Assembly (NCBI GenBank): GCA_016165875.1 | Contig: JABBOT010000027.1 | Coordinates: forward strand, 2,085,939 to 2,149,938 | DNA: 64,000 nt | Reading direction: 5' to 3' | Source of the DNA: Acanthopleura granulata | Lineage: Eukaryota > Mollusca > Polyplacophora > Chitonida > Chitonidae | Part shown: piece by piece, positions 1 through 10,450 of the stretch | How positions within the stretch are numbered: the stretch's first letter is position 1 | Layout of the letters: the number at the start of each line of letters is the position of its first letter | Program-made: the position numbers and the translations under genes | The notes under the pieces: model-generated | What the model was told of the DNA's origin: nothing | The model's input: only the letters and a program-made list of their open reading frames with translations | Database searches by the model: none

Positions 1-45
1 AAATTTCTTAAGTATTATCTCAAACACCAATCAAAGAAATAAAAG
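1..45 (+). repeat. 3' tail fragment of a mollusc-type SINE
   Basis: The first bases read as a CAAACACCAATCAAAGAAATAAA tail, which is the 3' end shared by the SINE copies at 886, 1971 and 19937. The body is missing or lies left of the window. It ends just before the first TULP4 acceptor site. Confidence 0.5.
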
Positions 46-59
46 CATTTTCTTGTCAG

Positions 60-259
60 CTGCTGATGAGGAGCACAGCTGTTTGAGTAGTGGAGGGGAG
101 AGCGGGCTGGACTCTGACAGCGATGTGTCCGTGGATGGCTGTGGATCACCCAGAATGCAACGAAAAAAACGTCAAAAGCAGTTCCGAGCAGAGAAGGTGG
201 AGAGGAGTATAACATTCCGCACCTTGGATGAGCTGTTTTACAATGACAACCTGCCAGAG
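60..259 (+). CDS. TULP4: TULP4-like exon a (linker before Tubby domain)
   Basis: Acceptor TTCTTGTCAG at 50-59 and donor GAG|GTAGGG after 259. The exon is 200 bp and enters with two bases of a split codon. It encodes an acidic/serine run ([10 protein letters not shown]), a basic patch RKKRQK, then [17 protein letters not shown]. The basic patch could be a nuclear or phosphoinositide-binding segment, but this is only suggestive. The preceding exon is outside the window. Confidence 0.85.
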
Positions 260-3200
260 GTAGGGATGAGGCCAGTCTTAGAAAACTGTTTGTTGGTTGT
301 AACTTAACCCCATGAGAAAAAATAGTCAGTCAGGGAATTTCTTTTTTTTTTTAATTTTTGAAAATATTTATCAAAATACCAACTAAAACATTTTGAGTTG
401 GGCCCTCTTTGGAGGACAGGTCGAGTTACACCCAAAAAACATTTTTAAGGATGGCCTGACTGGGGACAGAATAACAGAAACCTTCTCTTGCTGAGTTTGG
501 AGATGTTTTAGTTTTACATCACACATCATGAGACATTGTTGCTGGCTTGCTGTGGCTATCTGAGGCACTCAGTTAACCAATGAGGTCCTCTGTTTGAATC
601 CAGCTCTTGCTGTTTTGACTGTGACTTGTGGATGAGGAGGTTTGTCAGATATCTGGGGAAGGTTGGGCGCACAGTTTACTGAGGGCTCACCGTCTCCTGA
701 GTGGCATTATGTTGTCAACAATTCTTGAGAGCAGCGTTTAGACCAACAAGTTAGAATAAACTGCTGCTAAAGAAAGCACCTGGACATGGTGGGGAATAGG
801 AATCCAGGACTACTGCCGTCAGTGTATGATATGTGTATGAATTGCAACCTCTCGTATTAAGTATTTAGGCAAAACATTGAACAGGGGCCTCCGTGGCTGA
901 AGGGGTTGGTGCACCAGCATGGCGTAATGACCCAGGTGCCTCCCACCAATGTGGTAGCTGTGAGTTCAGGTCCAGCTCATGCTGGCTTTCTCTCCAGCCG
1001 TATGCTCAAAGATCCGCCAGCTACCAGCGATGGTTGTGGGTTTCCTCCGGGCTGTGCCCGGTTTCCTCCCACCATAATGCCGGCATATAAATGAAATATT
1101 CATGACTACAGCGTAAAAAACCAATCAAATAAATAAATCAGAACGTTGAACATGGTTCTTATTTTTGATAAGGTTTTGATATGCAAAGGTAATTTCATCC
1201 ATGGGAGAAAGAAAACATACCTCGACACATGTGAATATGATGGATATACAGAGTACATCCCACACTTACAATTCATTATGGTATTTGTGTATTGCAGAGT
1301 AACAAGCTTGTAGAAATCACATCCAACATTTGGGGGACCAAATTCCGGATTGTTGGCACAGCCTCTTACCTGCCCGAGGAGTTGGGACAAGTGTTGTACA
1401 AGACTAGTCTGCTACATCTGCAGCCTCGCCAGATGACCGTCACTGTGGCAGAACTGGCCTGCTATGACCTCCAGTCCTACTCTCGCGACCCCAATTTCAC
1501 GCCTGCGGGGATGAGCGAGGACGAGGATGAATCAGGTCAGGGTTGCTCCCCTGCAACATGCCCAAGGGTACCATTTCTACCCAACCAAATGATTCCAGGT
1601 GTCATCAACCAGAACATTTACATATATTTGCATGCCACTCCTTAAGTTCAATACCATAAAAATCCACCTCGGTTCTCAGTAAAATACCCTGGTTACTTTG
1701 TATTACCACTGGGACAGAAATTGCCTAGTGATGTATTTGAAGTGAGCAGCGTCTGTTCTCATAGCTCTGTCCATTCCCTTGTGAACATGAAATCTCAGGA
1801 ACTACTTAAATGGTCTTAACTAGACTGTACCACGCATTCTTTTTGTCATGAGGGAGAGCCCTATTCATTTTACAGCACCTTTGGTCTTTTTCTATAAGGT
1901 TGGACAATATTTTAGCTAGATGATGTTACATTTTGTGACAAACTGAGAGGCATAGTTTCTCCTGAAATCATGGGACCTCCATGGCCGAGGAGGTGATTAC
2001 ACTAGTGCATCATAATGACCTTGGTTCTTCTCACCAATGCTGTTGCATTGAGTTTGTTCATGCAACCTAAACTGCCTAAATCCTCTCCGACCATATCTAG
2101 GACGGTCTGCCAGCAGACTACGAGTCGTGGGTTTCTCCCAGGGCTCTGCCCGGTTTCCTACCACTATAATGCTTGCCGTCGTCTAAGTGAAAGATTCTTG
2201 AGTACAACGTTAAACACCAATCAAATAACAATCCAAACTTAAATCACATATGAATGAACCCTATTTATTCATTTTCTGTTTTCCTGACCTTTTTTTTCCA
2301 TGTCATAAGTTCAGTTTATTCATTTCCTTTCCTCAAATAACAATCCAGACTTAAATCACATATGAATGAACCCTATTTATTCACTTTCTGTTTTCCTGAC
2401 TTTTTTCCATGTCATAGATTCAATTTATTCATTTCCTTGTGAACTCTCCATTATGCCATTTATTTAGGACATGATTACCAAACTTAGTCTTTTGTGAGCT
2501 TGACCTACATGTACTTTTCAAGAATCACTTGAGTCTGATGTTTAACAAAGTCTTTATAAAATACATTTTCTATTAAAAGGTTATGAGGAAGGTTTTTAAT
2601 TAGTTAAGTATCAAATTCAGACTTCCCTACCACTGAAGGTAAGTCCTGTTGTACCATGTGATCTGCCAGAAATGTTAATTGTTAATATTTATTAGGCATA
2701 TTAGGGCATCTGAAAAAAATTTTACATAAAGCTGTTTAGAGCAGATGGATCCTAGTGAAAGTTGAGGAGCAGAGTGTTTGTGAACTGAAAAAGTCATGGA
2801 AAGAAAGGGTTATTATTTGTGCCTAGATCCGGACCACAATGGAAACAGGTGATCGGTAAATTAAGGAATGTTAGTTACGGTCACATGATGCAGAGTCACA
2901 TCTTTCCCCTTCAACAACAAAAGAGTTCGATCACAAAGCTCCCCAGTTGCTGTGTTGTGCTTATAGCCAACAGGCAGTGAAAGGCAAATTAAAAGAACAA
3001 GTATGGTTACAATTCTTATGCTTTATCCTAAATTATCATTAGTCTGTAATGGAATATTAAAATGGCGTTATACATACATGTAAAGAACTCAGTATACATT
3101 TTTTGTCTTTCAGATTTTGTTGATCTGGAAATATTACACAATTTTTCTGATGACCAGGGTGTTAGTGTTGCTCCAGTTGATGCCTGTGTACATACCTGTG

Positions 3201-6200
3201 TGACGCAGACAAATGAATCGCAAGATTTGATTAGGGGAGATGTGTTGTTGAACAACCACTTTGAACCGTGCTCACAAACTGATGTTGAGAGTTGTAAGAG
3301 TGGGCATACCTCAGGGAAGATCAGTGAACAGTGTAGTCCCACCAAGAATGGCACACCTCTGTTCAGGTGTTCTGGAAAACCCCGCCGAACATCCAGCATT
3401 AAATCACGATCACTGTCTCCCGCCGAAAATCATTCAACTGCTCAAAACAATGCCTTCCATAGCATCTTGGATCAGGATTCCAGTGATTTGCTCAAAGACT
3501 CCTACGCACAACAAGGTGCTAGGCCCAAGCTTATTCAGCCATGTGACAAGCATGGCCATGTGGATCAGATCACCCGGGACAGCTCTGTGGGTGTCTTACA
3601 AGCGTCTTCCAGTCGCCCAGGCAATAGTGTCCAACACGTTCAAAGCGTGCCCCATGCCGGCCATCCGCCCAAACCCGACCCCAGCACTGTAGGTAAAGTG
3701 CTGCAGCAGGACCTGCAGAGCACGAGCATGCCACGCTGGGCAGACCGCGCCTGTCAGGGCATCCGCTTCATCGACGATGAATCCTGTGAAGGCATGGACA
3801 TTCCTGTAGAAACCAACACCATCTACGACTGCAGCAATGTGACGCTTAGCGTGAACACCGAGTCTCAGAGACGCTTGTACCTGGCCCATTCGGAGGCTTC
3901 TGCCAGCCAGACCTGTGCGCCTGATACCTTCCCTGTCTCCGTCCCCGCCGGGGACCAGGGCTTCAGGCTGGGGGAAAGCCCCAGTGACAGCCAGGAGTCA
4001 TCCCTACTGGAAGACACCCATCAGGGATTAGATGGGGAGGATCTGGTGGCCACAGTACTGTCTAAACATGGTTCTCTGGACACAGGCATCAATGTCCTAG
4101 GTTTGAAGCCTGAGGTGAACGGACTGGAGGAGGTAACAAGCACCTCACTGCCTGCTTCGCCCATTAAGAGGAGCCTCGTCTCCAAAACCAAGAAACTCAG
4201 GCACGAGGTCCTCCTTAATAAAACTAAACTCAGTCCTCTCTTTGGTCGGAAAGGCCGATCCCGCCATGTGGAGAGTTCTGAGGAGGAGTTGTCTTCCCTT
4301 GAAGAGATTCGGGCTGGCCAGGGATACAGAAACTTGGAGACATTCCAAAAAGCGCAGCTAAAACAGAAGGTAAGTTGTTTAGAGAACAGAATGAGGTATA
4401 ATGTTGTAATTCTTATATATATAGTTTGTTTTATTGTAGGTTGGTGTGTACAAATCAGTTATATTTAAGAGCTGTTAGAAAGAAAACATCAGCAAAGTTA
4501 ATATGTTGGCAACATAGAGCACCACAATTTTCAGGAATTAAAAATAAAATATGAAATGTATTTCACCCAAAGTTTAACATTTTTCAGTAGACACATTTTG
4601 CATGATTATGATTGATTTGTCCACCTTATAGGGCCACTTAAGGGTTTTTTGTGCAGTTTCATTATACTTTCTTTGCAAAAAAAACACAAAAAGTATCATT
4701 TCATTGCCTCTATGTGCTTCTTAAAGTGTTTACATGCAAAACTTCAGGTGAAATACATTTAACCTTTTCATGTTTTTTTTTGTAGTTATGTAGCTATTTT
4801 TTGAGTTATGTAGCCATTTTTTTTAGTTATGTAGCTATTTTATGTAGTCATGGAGCTTTTTAAACCCTGGCAATCCATTCTAGCCAGCTTGATGCGGATC
4901 TTTCATTTTGACAGTCTTGACCAAATAAAACATTTTGTCCAGTGAGAATGATCAGTTCATGTGTCTAACCACATCATGGCACTGTGACCCACTTCATCAT
5001 GGGCCAGTGACTGAACTCAGTGATTGTTTAATCTTTCTAAAAGTGGAATATAGTTTCGCCCACTTTATCTGTTGTACAAGAAAAGGCCACAGCATAGCTG
5101 TTTTCCATTTTGCCCGGGTCTGCTCATAACATGGAAAGCTCACTGTCCATGCCTTGAAGTCAAAATTTAAGACTCCATAGCTATCCCGAACATATGACTG
5201 CGTTATTGTTATTGAAGAGAAAACAGTGATTGTTGTTTTAATGTGTGTTTGAAATCTGGCTGCATGAAAACCAATTTATGTTGCAATTTCAATGAAGGAA
5301 AGAGGAAGGAAGCCATTCTGGCATGACTGAATTCATATAAACTCAGACATGTCAACTTGCTTTTCTGCCCCTCCCCCCCACCAACATGTCATTTCACACT
5401 TGAACAAATATTAATCCCTTCAGTATCTGAAGTGAGTGGAAGTATCTAACCAGATGGTGAAGATGTACTAACAATCTGTTTGACTGTATTTAGATGATGG
5501 TGAGAAAGTATCTAACCAGATGGTGACGATGTACTGACAATCTGTTTGGATGTGTTTAGATGATGGTGTGGAAGTATCTAACCAGGTGGTGACAATGTAC
5601 TGACAAGCTGTGTGGATGTGTTTATAGCTGTGTGGGTAATTTCCCTGCCTTGCTATTATGATTATTAGGTTATGTGGTGAAAAGATGATGTGCTCTGGGC
5701 AATATTTCAAATCACCTTTGCCTCAGTGATTTTATGAATGATGGATTTCATTTGTTGCATAATGTTGCGCTTACAAATGTAGAATAATCATGCAGGAGGA
5801 AATAGCAATACCCATATCTATTTTACATAAAGGTATATGTACACACAGTGTCATCAGGTGAGAGAACTGATGACAGCTGCACGTTTTGGGTCACATTGCT
5901 GGCACTAGTGCAAGGAGGGAATCCTGCTTGGGAAGTAGAACTCTGGGGACTTGTTGACTGATTAAGTTACTCATATTTTCACAGTTCAAACTTCTGTTGC
6001 CTACATGCAGATGAACAGTTAATGGGAAGCCTTTACCATCATGAGTATTTCATGCCTGTCTTAGTGGTGTAGTCTGTTGTTCATTCTTGCCTCTGTAGAA
6101 GTGTTTAATGGGCATTCGTTACCCACATTTTTCTTGCTACTTGAAATAGTTTAGTGTAATGCTGACAGAACCCAACAGTTCTTCAACATAGCTGCTTGAA

Positions 6201-9200
6201 GAATTGATATTGTAATACTTTACAGTTGTTTATAATGCAACACCTGTTTATCCCCTTTATCTAGCACACAAGCCTACAAGCATGCACATGTCTTGGAGAG
6301 TAATGCTGTTGCTGTAGGGCTTTTGTCCTCACAAGTATACATCCTGCTGGCACGTATGGAAACCAGCTTAAACTCAAAGTATCAAATGCTTTTATTTGGC
6401 AGTGGTATGCTTTTACCATGCAACCTCTTAACCTGATGTAGGTCTCAAGTTTAGGGAAAGATCTTGGTAGAAATTGTACTACATGTAGATTCTTGTATAT
6501 TATATATGTATATATAAGATTGTAAAGTGTCCATATAGGTACTTTACATTTTTTGTTATAGTCCAAAATGTACACAAATTCTGAATATACTAAGCAGAGT
6601 TAAAGCTTGTTTTGGGCTATTGGTTAACCATTGGTTAACATGAGCGGCTACCTAGCACTGAACTTTCTTTCCTGGTTGGCATGCTCTATGTCCCTCCTAC
6701 AATTTCAGTGTACTTATATGCCCTACATCTCTTGCTTATCCGGCCCAGTTTGTTGAACCCTAAACCCAGTAACAATATAAAGTCTGCTATTAATATTACT
6801 CCCAAATTGATTTCTCTTCTTTTTCCGTTTTTCTTATCAGTGTTTTCTACCTATCTTATGGTCCATGTGTTTAGTGCAGGTGGTTATTGATTAGCCCGGC
6901 TGTGTTGGCTCAGGGTTTCTGGCAGTTAGTAGTGATCCTTCAGTGATTCTGGTGCCCATTCTCAGAGAGTTTTGCCAGCAAGCCGTGAGAGCTGAATTAC
7001 TGGGTAAATATTTCTGAGAGATTGATCCCGGTGTGGCTAAATTACTCATGACTCTTCCCACACAAACCTTTTAAGATTGCAAGGCTCCTAAACTGTTGGC
7101 AGACTGGTTGGCAGAGAGCAGTGACCTGGAGTACTTTTGTCACTAGAACTTCTCCGCCGAGTCCTTTTATATTCTTGGTGTGATGCAAGTTTAATCAGTG
7201 CGGTCAAACTTGGAGACAACAAACAAAACATAAAAAAGCAGATGTATTTGCACATTGATTCTTCTTCAACCCCACAGGTTTGGTGCATGTCACATTTATT
7301 TATGAAACGGATTTTTGATTTGATTGGGGTTTCTTTTCATGGATTTTTTATGGTGGGTCTTATTATGGTATGAAGTGGTCCTTCCGTAAACTTTTTGGTA
7401 TCACTGCTATATCTCTACAGACATTTTGTCTTTATCTCCTGAGCAGAAGCCTATATGTTGAAAATAATCCAGCCACATTGCTTTAAATGTAATGATAGAT
7501 ATGTATGCTTCTGTTTGTGACATTGTCTTGTCATTCACTTACATCTGTAAAGCTTCAAATAGAGTATATATAGATCTTGTTTATTTTGATTATCAACACC
7601 AAGTTCTAAGATAGCAGGTTGCTTATATAACTTATATGACAGGCAGTTGTTAGGTTTATGAGTGGAGGCAACAAGAGTGTTGTAGTAAATCACTTCCCTT
7701 AAGCAAATATCTGACAAAGATCATGAAGACTTTGCTGGATCAGCAACAGCTGAATTTGAATTGTAAATAGTTGACACATCTTTGATGAGAGCTTAATTTG
7801 AATCAATAATTCAGCTGTTTAGCCCTACATGATGAAATATAGTTTTGAAATGTATTTTTATTTTACAAGTACTGATATGTGATGTTTTAGTTCATGTACT
7901 TTTTCCAGATACAGTGTTAATTACCACAAATTAGTTAAATTGTCAAAGGCAAACATTAGGCAAACATTATAATTATAACATGGACAATCCATGTACGGTA
8001 GTTATTTTTAGAAAGCTTTAATGCAACTCCCGGGTTACTTTTTTAAATTTCTAAGATCTTGGTCCCGCAATCCTAAAAACATAGTGCTCTATCAATGTTG
8101 AATATATTAATATTTTTTGACGGGTGCATTAACTTTACCAAAGCCAGGTGTCATGTCTTTTTTACCTCCATTGTTTGAAGAGAGCACGAAGGGAGACAAT
8201 TACTCAAAACATGTGTATTATATAGTCAGTAGGCATTCAGAGCAAACTCAAACTGTAAGGATTTATCTCAGTCATCTCATAAAGTCTCTGAGCTTTACTT
8301 GTTGCAGTTTCTTACCATCCTTTATTCTGTTATTTATACAGTCCTGTGCTGTAACTATTTTGATCCTGAAATATAGTTACTACAGTTTCTCAGTAGAATC
8401 CATTAAATCCTGCTCTGCCTTTTTATCAAGGGTTTGGAAGTTCTGTATATGTTGACAGAAGCCACATATAAGTTTATCCCATCATCTCAAACAGCTTTGT
8501 ATTTATAGGCAAACCTCTGTGTGTAAGTACAAACTCAGCCAAACACCAGAACATTTTGTTCACACGAAGAAAAGTTCCAGTACAGCAATATGTTGTCATG
8601 GTAGTGCTTTTTATAGGATGCTACATATAAGTCATAAAAATGGATTTCTGCTGGGCACCACTACCTACTGGTTTGTGTATTTATTTGATTGCTGTTTTAC
8701 GCCATACTCAAGAATACTGGTATTTCATTTATACAACAGTAGCCAGCATTATTGTGGTAAGAAACGGGGCAGAGCCTGAAGGAAACCCACGACCATCTGC
8801 AAGTTGCTGACCCAGCTCCAACTGCTCCATGCTACCCCTAGGGACCTTCCACTGCACCCTTTAATATTAAAAAGGATGTTGTTCATATGTTGAAAGAACC
8901 AGTCAGAAGTTTCTGCCAATTTTGCACACATACGAACTTCTCCAAGACTATAATACATGTTTGGCCTGGAAATAAGTAGCATTACAAGAGCAGTTTGTTG
9001 GTATAGGGTCACAATGTCGTTGGTTCTGGACAAAACTGTCACTTTTATGATGCAGTAATTGGTCTGTTGAATTTATAGCAGGGGTGGAATTTATGCACGG
9101 AAAATTTAAATTTACCAATCCTGTCATGAGTCAACATGAAAAATTATTTCCACGAGGCTTGTTATCTTGACTGAAATACTCAGAGATCTGTTTGATGTTT

Positions 9201-10450
9201 TGACAGATGAGAAAGGCCAAGAGCAAAGGTGACAGTGACAAATCTCAGCGAGTCGGACAATACATCAAGCGTAAACAACTGATCATGCACAACAAGGCAC
9301 CTCTGTGGAACGAGAGCAGTCAAGTCTACCAGCTGGACTTTGGGGGCCGAGTCACGCAAGAGTCGGCAAAGAACTTCCAGATAGAGTTTCGAGGCCGACA
9401 GGTAGGCAGACAGAGTTAGAGATATCTGTTAACATGAATAACACATAGCCGTGAGCACCTGGTGCAGGTGACTTTGATGGCAGCTGGTATATGAACAGAA
9501 GCCCTTTATATAGGTACATGTGCTCGTAGTATTTGACCCAAAAGTTCATCTATGACTGACCAGATTTTTTTACCCGATTCATTTGATCTTATGTGACGGG
9601 CTGAACACACAGGTTTCCTGATGTGATGTTATGATGGCAAAGTGTTGTCCCTTTGTGATGTGACGTCTCCGCTTTATGGCACGTATGGTACGGTCAGCAC
9701 GCGCAATGTAACACTGGCTGGTATAACAATGAAATAAAAGTTTTCCTGCTAAGCTGGATATCATCTCGGGCAACAGAAACGAAATTCCAGCTGTAGAGTC
9801 TTCTGAACACATAAACTGCCATGCTAAAGGGTAGGGAAAATGGAGATGTCAATTTGTAAAGTGGTGTCTCTGTATTTTCGTAACGACATAACCCAAAACC
9901 TGAGTGTAGTTTTTGCCAGGGCAATAGATCTGTCCATTCATGTAATGGACAGCCACGAGTGCCTGCTTGGCGCATTGAATGTTAGCGGTGACATGCTGTG
10001 TATATGTCATGTTATATGACACGGTTCCTAGTGTGTCATTCTCTGCCATTCCATCTGCCTCTTTCTGAAATGTAACACTGAACTCTGTTTTGTCCCTGAT
10101 TTTCTTAGTGATTCTTTGTTTTACAGTACATACCATATATCAATTACTACTGATTATGTAGCCCTGATAATATTACAGAGAATGTGACCTAGATATTTCA
10201 GGGAGGACGTGTCTTATTGTTGTTTGATGTAGGAATGTAAAATGAATGTTGAGTTTTAATAGAGCCATATACTGGACCATATACCTGTATCTGGAACCAA
10301 CTATTTGTACTGTGTTATGTGGTGGTTTTTCAGGTGATGCAGTTTGGAAGGATTGACGGTAATGCCTACACCCTGGACTTCCAGTACCCATTCTCAGCTC
10401 TTCAGGCCTTTGCAGTGGCCCTGGCCAATGTCACTCAGAGACTCAAATGA
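60..10450 (+). CDS. TULP4: TULP4-like Tubby superfamily protein, C-terminal five coding exons (spliced span)
   Basis: Spliced coding span: 60-259, 1298-1535, 3114-4369, 9207-9401, 10334-10450. Every junction has AG/GT and the phases agree (0, 1, 0, 0). The product segment is about 668 residues and ends at TGA 10448-10450. Recognition rests on the Tubby-type blocks: [20 protein letters not shown] in exon 2, the basic/[20 protein letters not shown] block in exon 4, and the final [20 protein letters not shown] block in exon 5. In known TULP4 proteins the N-terminus carries WD40 repeats and a SOCS box (E3 ligase adaptor), and the Tubby domain is C-terminal and interrupted. The WD40 and SOCS parts must lie left of position 1. 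The host protein is expected to be intracellular. The family call is firm; orthology to TULP4 rather than another Tubby protein is inferred from the long insert and the C-terminal position. Confidence 0.9.
886..1138 (+). mobile_element. tRNA-derived SINE, family 1, full length
   Basis: Starts GGCCTCCGTGGCTGA, has an internal GAGTTCAGGTCC B-box-like motif, and ends GTAAAAAACCAATCAAATAAATAAATCA. It is flanked by imperfect direct repeats (AACATTGAACAGG before, AACGTTGAACATGG after) that look like a target-site duplication. It lies in the TULP4 intron between 259 and 1298, in the sense orientation. Closely similar copies are listed below at nine other places. Confidence 0.85.
1298..1535 (+). CDS. 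TULP4: TULP4-like exon b (N-terminal Tubby block)
   Basis: Acceptor TGTATTGCAG before 1298; donor TCAG|GTCAGG after 1535; 238 bp, phase 0 in and phase 1 out. It encodes the conserved Tubby strands: [19 protein letters not shown] followed by [20 protein letters not shown] and a TVTVAEL run. It ends in an acidic stretch (MSEDEDESG) that leads into the large insert of the next exon. Confidence 0.93.
1971..2230 (+). mobile_element. SINE family 1, diverged copy
   Basis: Reads GGGACCTCCATGGCCGAGGAGGTGATTACACTAGTGCATCATAATGACC and so on, then GGGTTTCTCCCAGGGCTCTGCCCGGTTTCCTACC and a tail AAACACCAATCAAATAACAATCC. It is clearly the same family as 886-1138 but older, with many differences in the tRNA-like head. 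Its tail is included in the downstream tandem duplication. Confidence 0.8.
2221..2443 (+). repeat. 112-bp tandem duplication, two copies
   Basis: The segment starting TCAAATAACAATCC at 2221 recurs at 2333 with few differences: both contain ACTTAAATCACATATGAATGAACCCTATTTATTCA and CATGTCATA. The copy includes the SINE 3' tail, so the duplication came after the SINE insertion. It is intronic. Confidence 0.9.
3114..4369 (+). CDS. TULP4: TULP4-like exon c (large low-complexity insert inside the Tubby domain)
   Basis: Acceptor TTTTTTGTCTTTCAG, donor AAG|GTAAGT; 1256 bp, phase 1 in and phase 0 out. About 418 codons, rich in Ser, Gln, Asp and Pro with no recognisable fold. It has basic serine clusters near the middle ([17 protein letters not shown]) and end ([20 protein letters not shown]), which look like kinase-type sites. 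It sits between the N-terminal Tubby strands (exon b) and the C-terminal ones (exons d, e). TULP4 proteins are known for a long region interrupting the Tubby fold, and this matches. The final [11 protein letters not shown] joins MRKAKSK of the next exon. Confidence 0.9.
4778..4855 (+). repeat. Short tandem repeat, about 20 bp unit
   Basis: Three to four copies of AGTTATGTAGCTATTTTTT, with small changes, in a TULP4 intron. Confidence 0.8.
5441..5634 (+). repeat. Minisatellite, 65-66 bp unit, three copies
   Basis: AGTATCTAACCAG starts at 5441, 5506 and 5572. Each unit contains GATGTACTRACAAKCTGT and, in the first two copies, TTTAGATGATGGTG. It is intronic to TULP4. Confidence 0.9.
5635..8678. 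other. TULP4 intron, no feature seen
   Basis: AT-rich intron sequence of the exon c to exon d intron (4370-9206). The short reading frames here have no domain content, no splice support and no codon pattern like that of the exons. I see no RNA gene or clear repeat. Confidence 0.6.
8679..8808 (-). mobile_element. SINE family 1, 5'-truncated, inverted
   Basis: Reads ATTTATTTGATTGCTGTTTTACGCCATACTCAAGAATA then GTAGCCAGCATTATTGTGG, GGGCAGAGCCTGAAGGAAACCCACGACCATCTGCAAGTTGCTG. This is the reverse complement of the family-1 3' half; the tRNA-like head is missing. Confidence 0.85.
9207..9401 (+). CDS. TULP4: TULP4-like exon d (C-terminal Tubby strands)
   Basis: Acceptor TGTTTTGACAG, donor CAG|GTAGGC; 195 bp, phase 0 at both ends. 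It encodes a basic run ([14 protein letters not shown]) and then [20 protein letters not shown] and [18 protein letters not shown]. In Tubby proteins NKPPxWNxxxxxYxLxFxGRVxxxSxKNFQ is the signature of the C-terminal strands, and it is clear here. Confidence 0.95.
10334..10450 (+). CDS. TULP4: TULP4-like exon e (C-terminus and stop)
   Basis: Acceptor GTTTTTCAG before 10334. Encodes [20 protein letters not shown], then [18 protein letters not shown] and TGA. The ending matches the Tubby C-terminal helix that fills the barrel; this copy lacks the xxCE ending of classical Tubby and ends in RLK, as expected for TULP4-type proteins. Confidence 0.95.
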   Translation: MMQFGRIDGNAYTLDFQYPFSALQAFAVALANVTQRLK

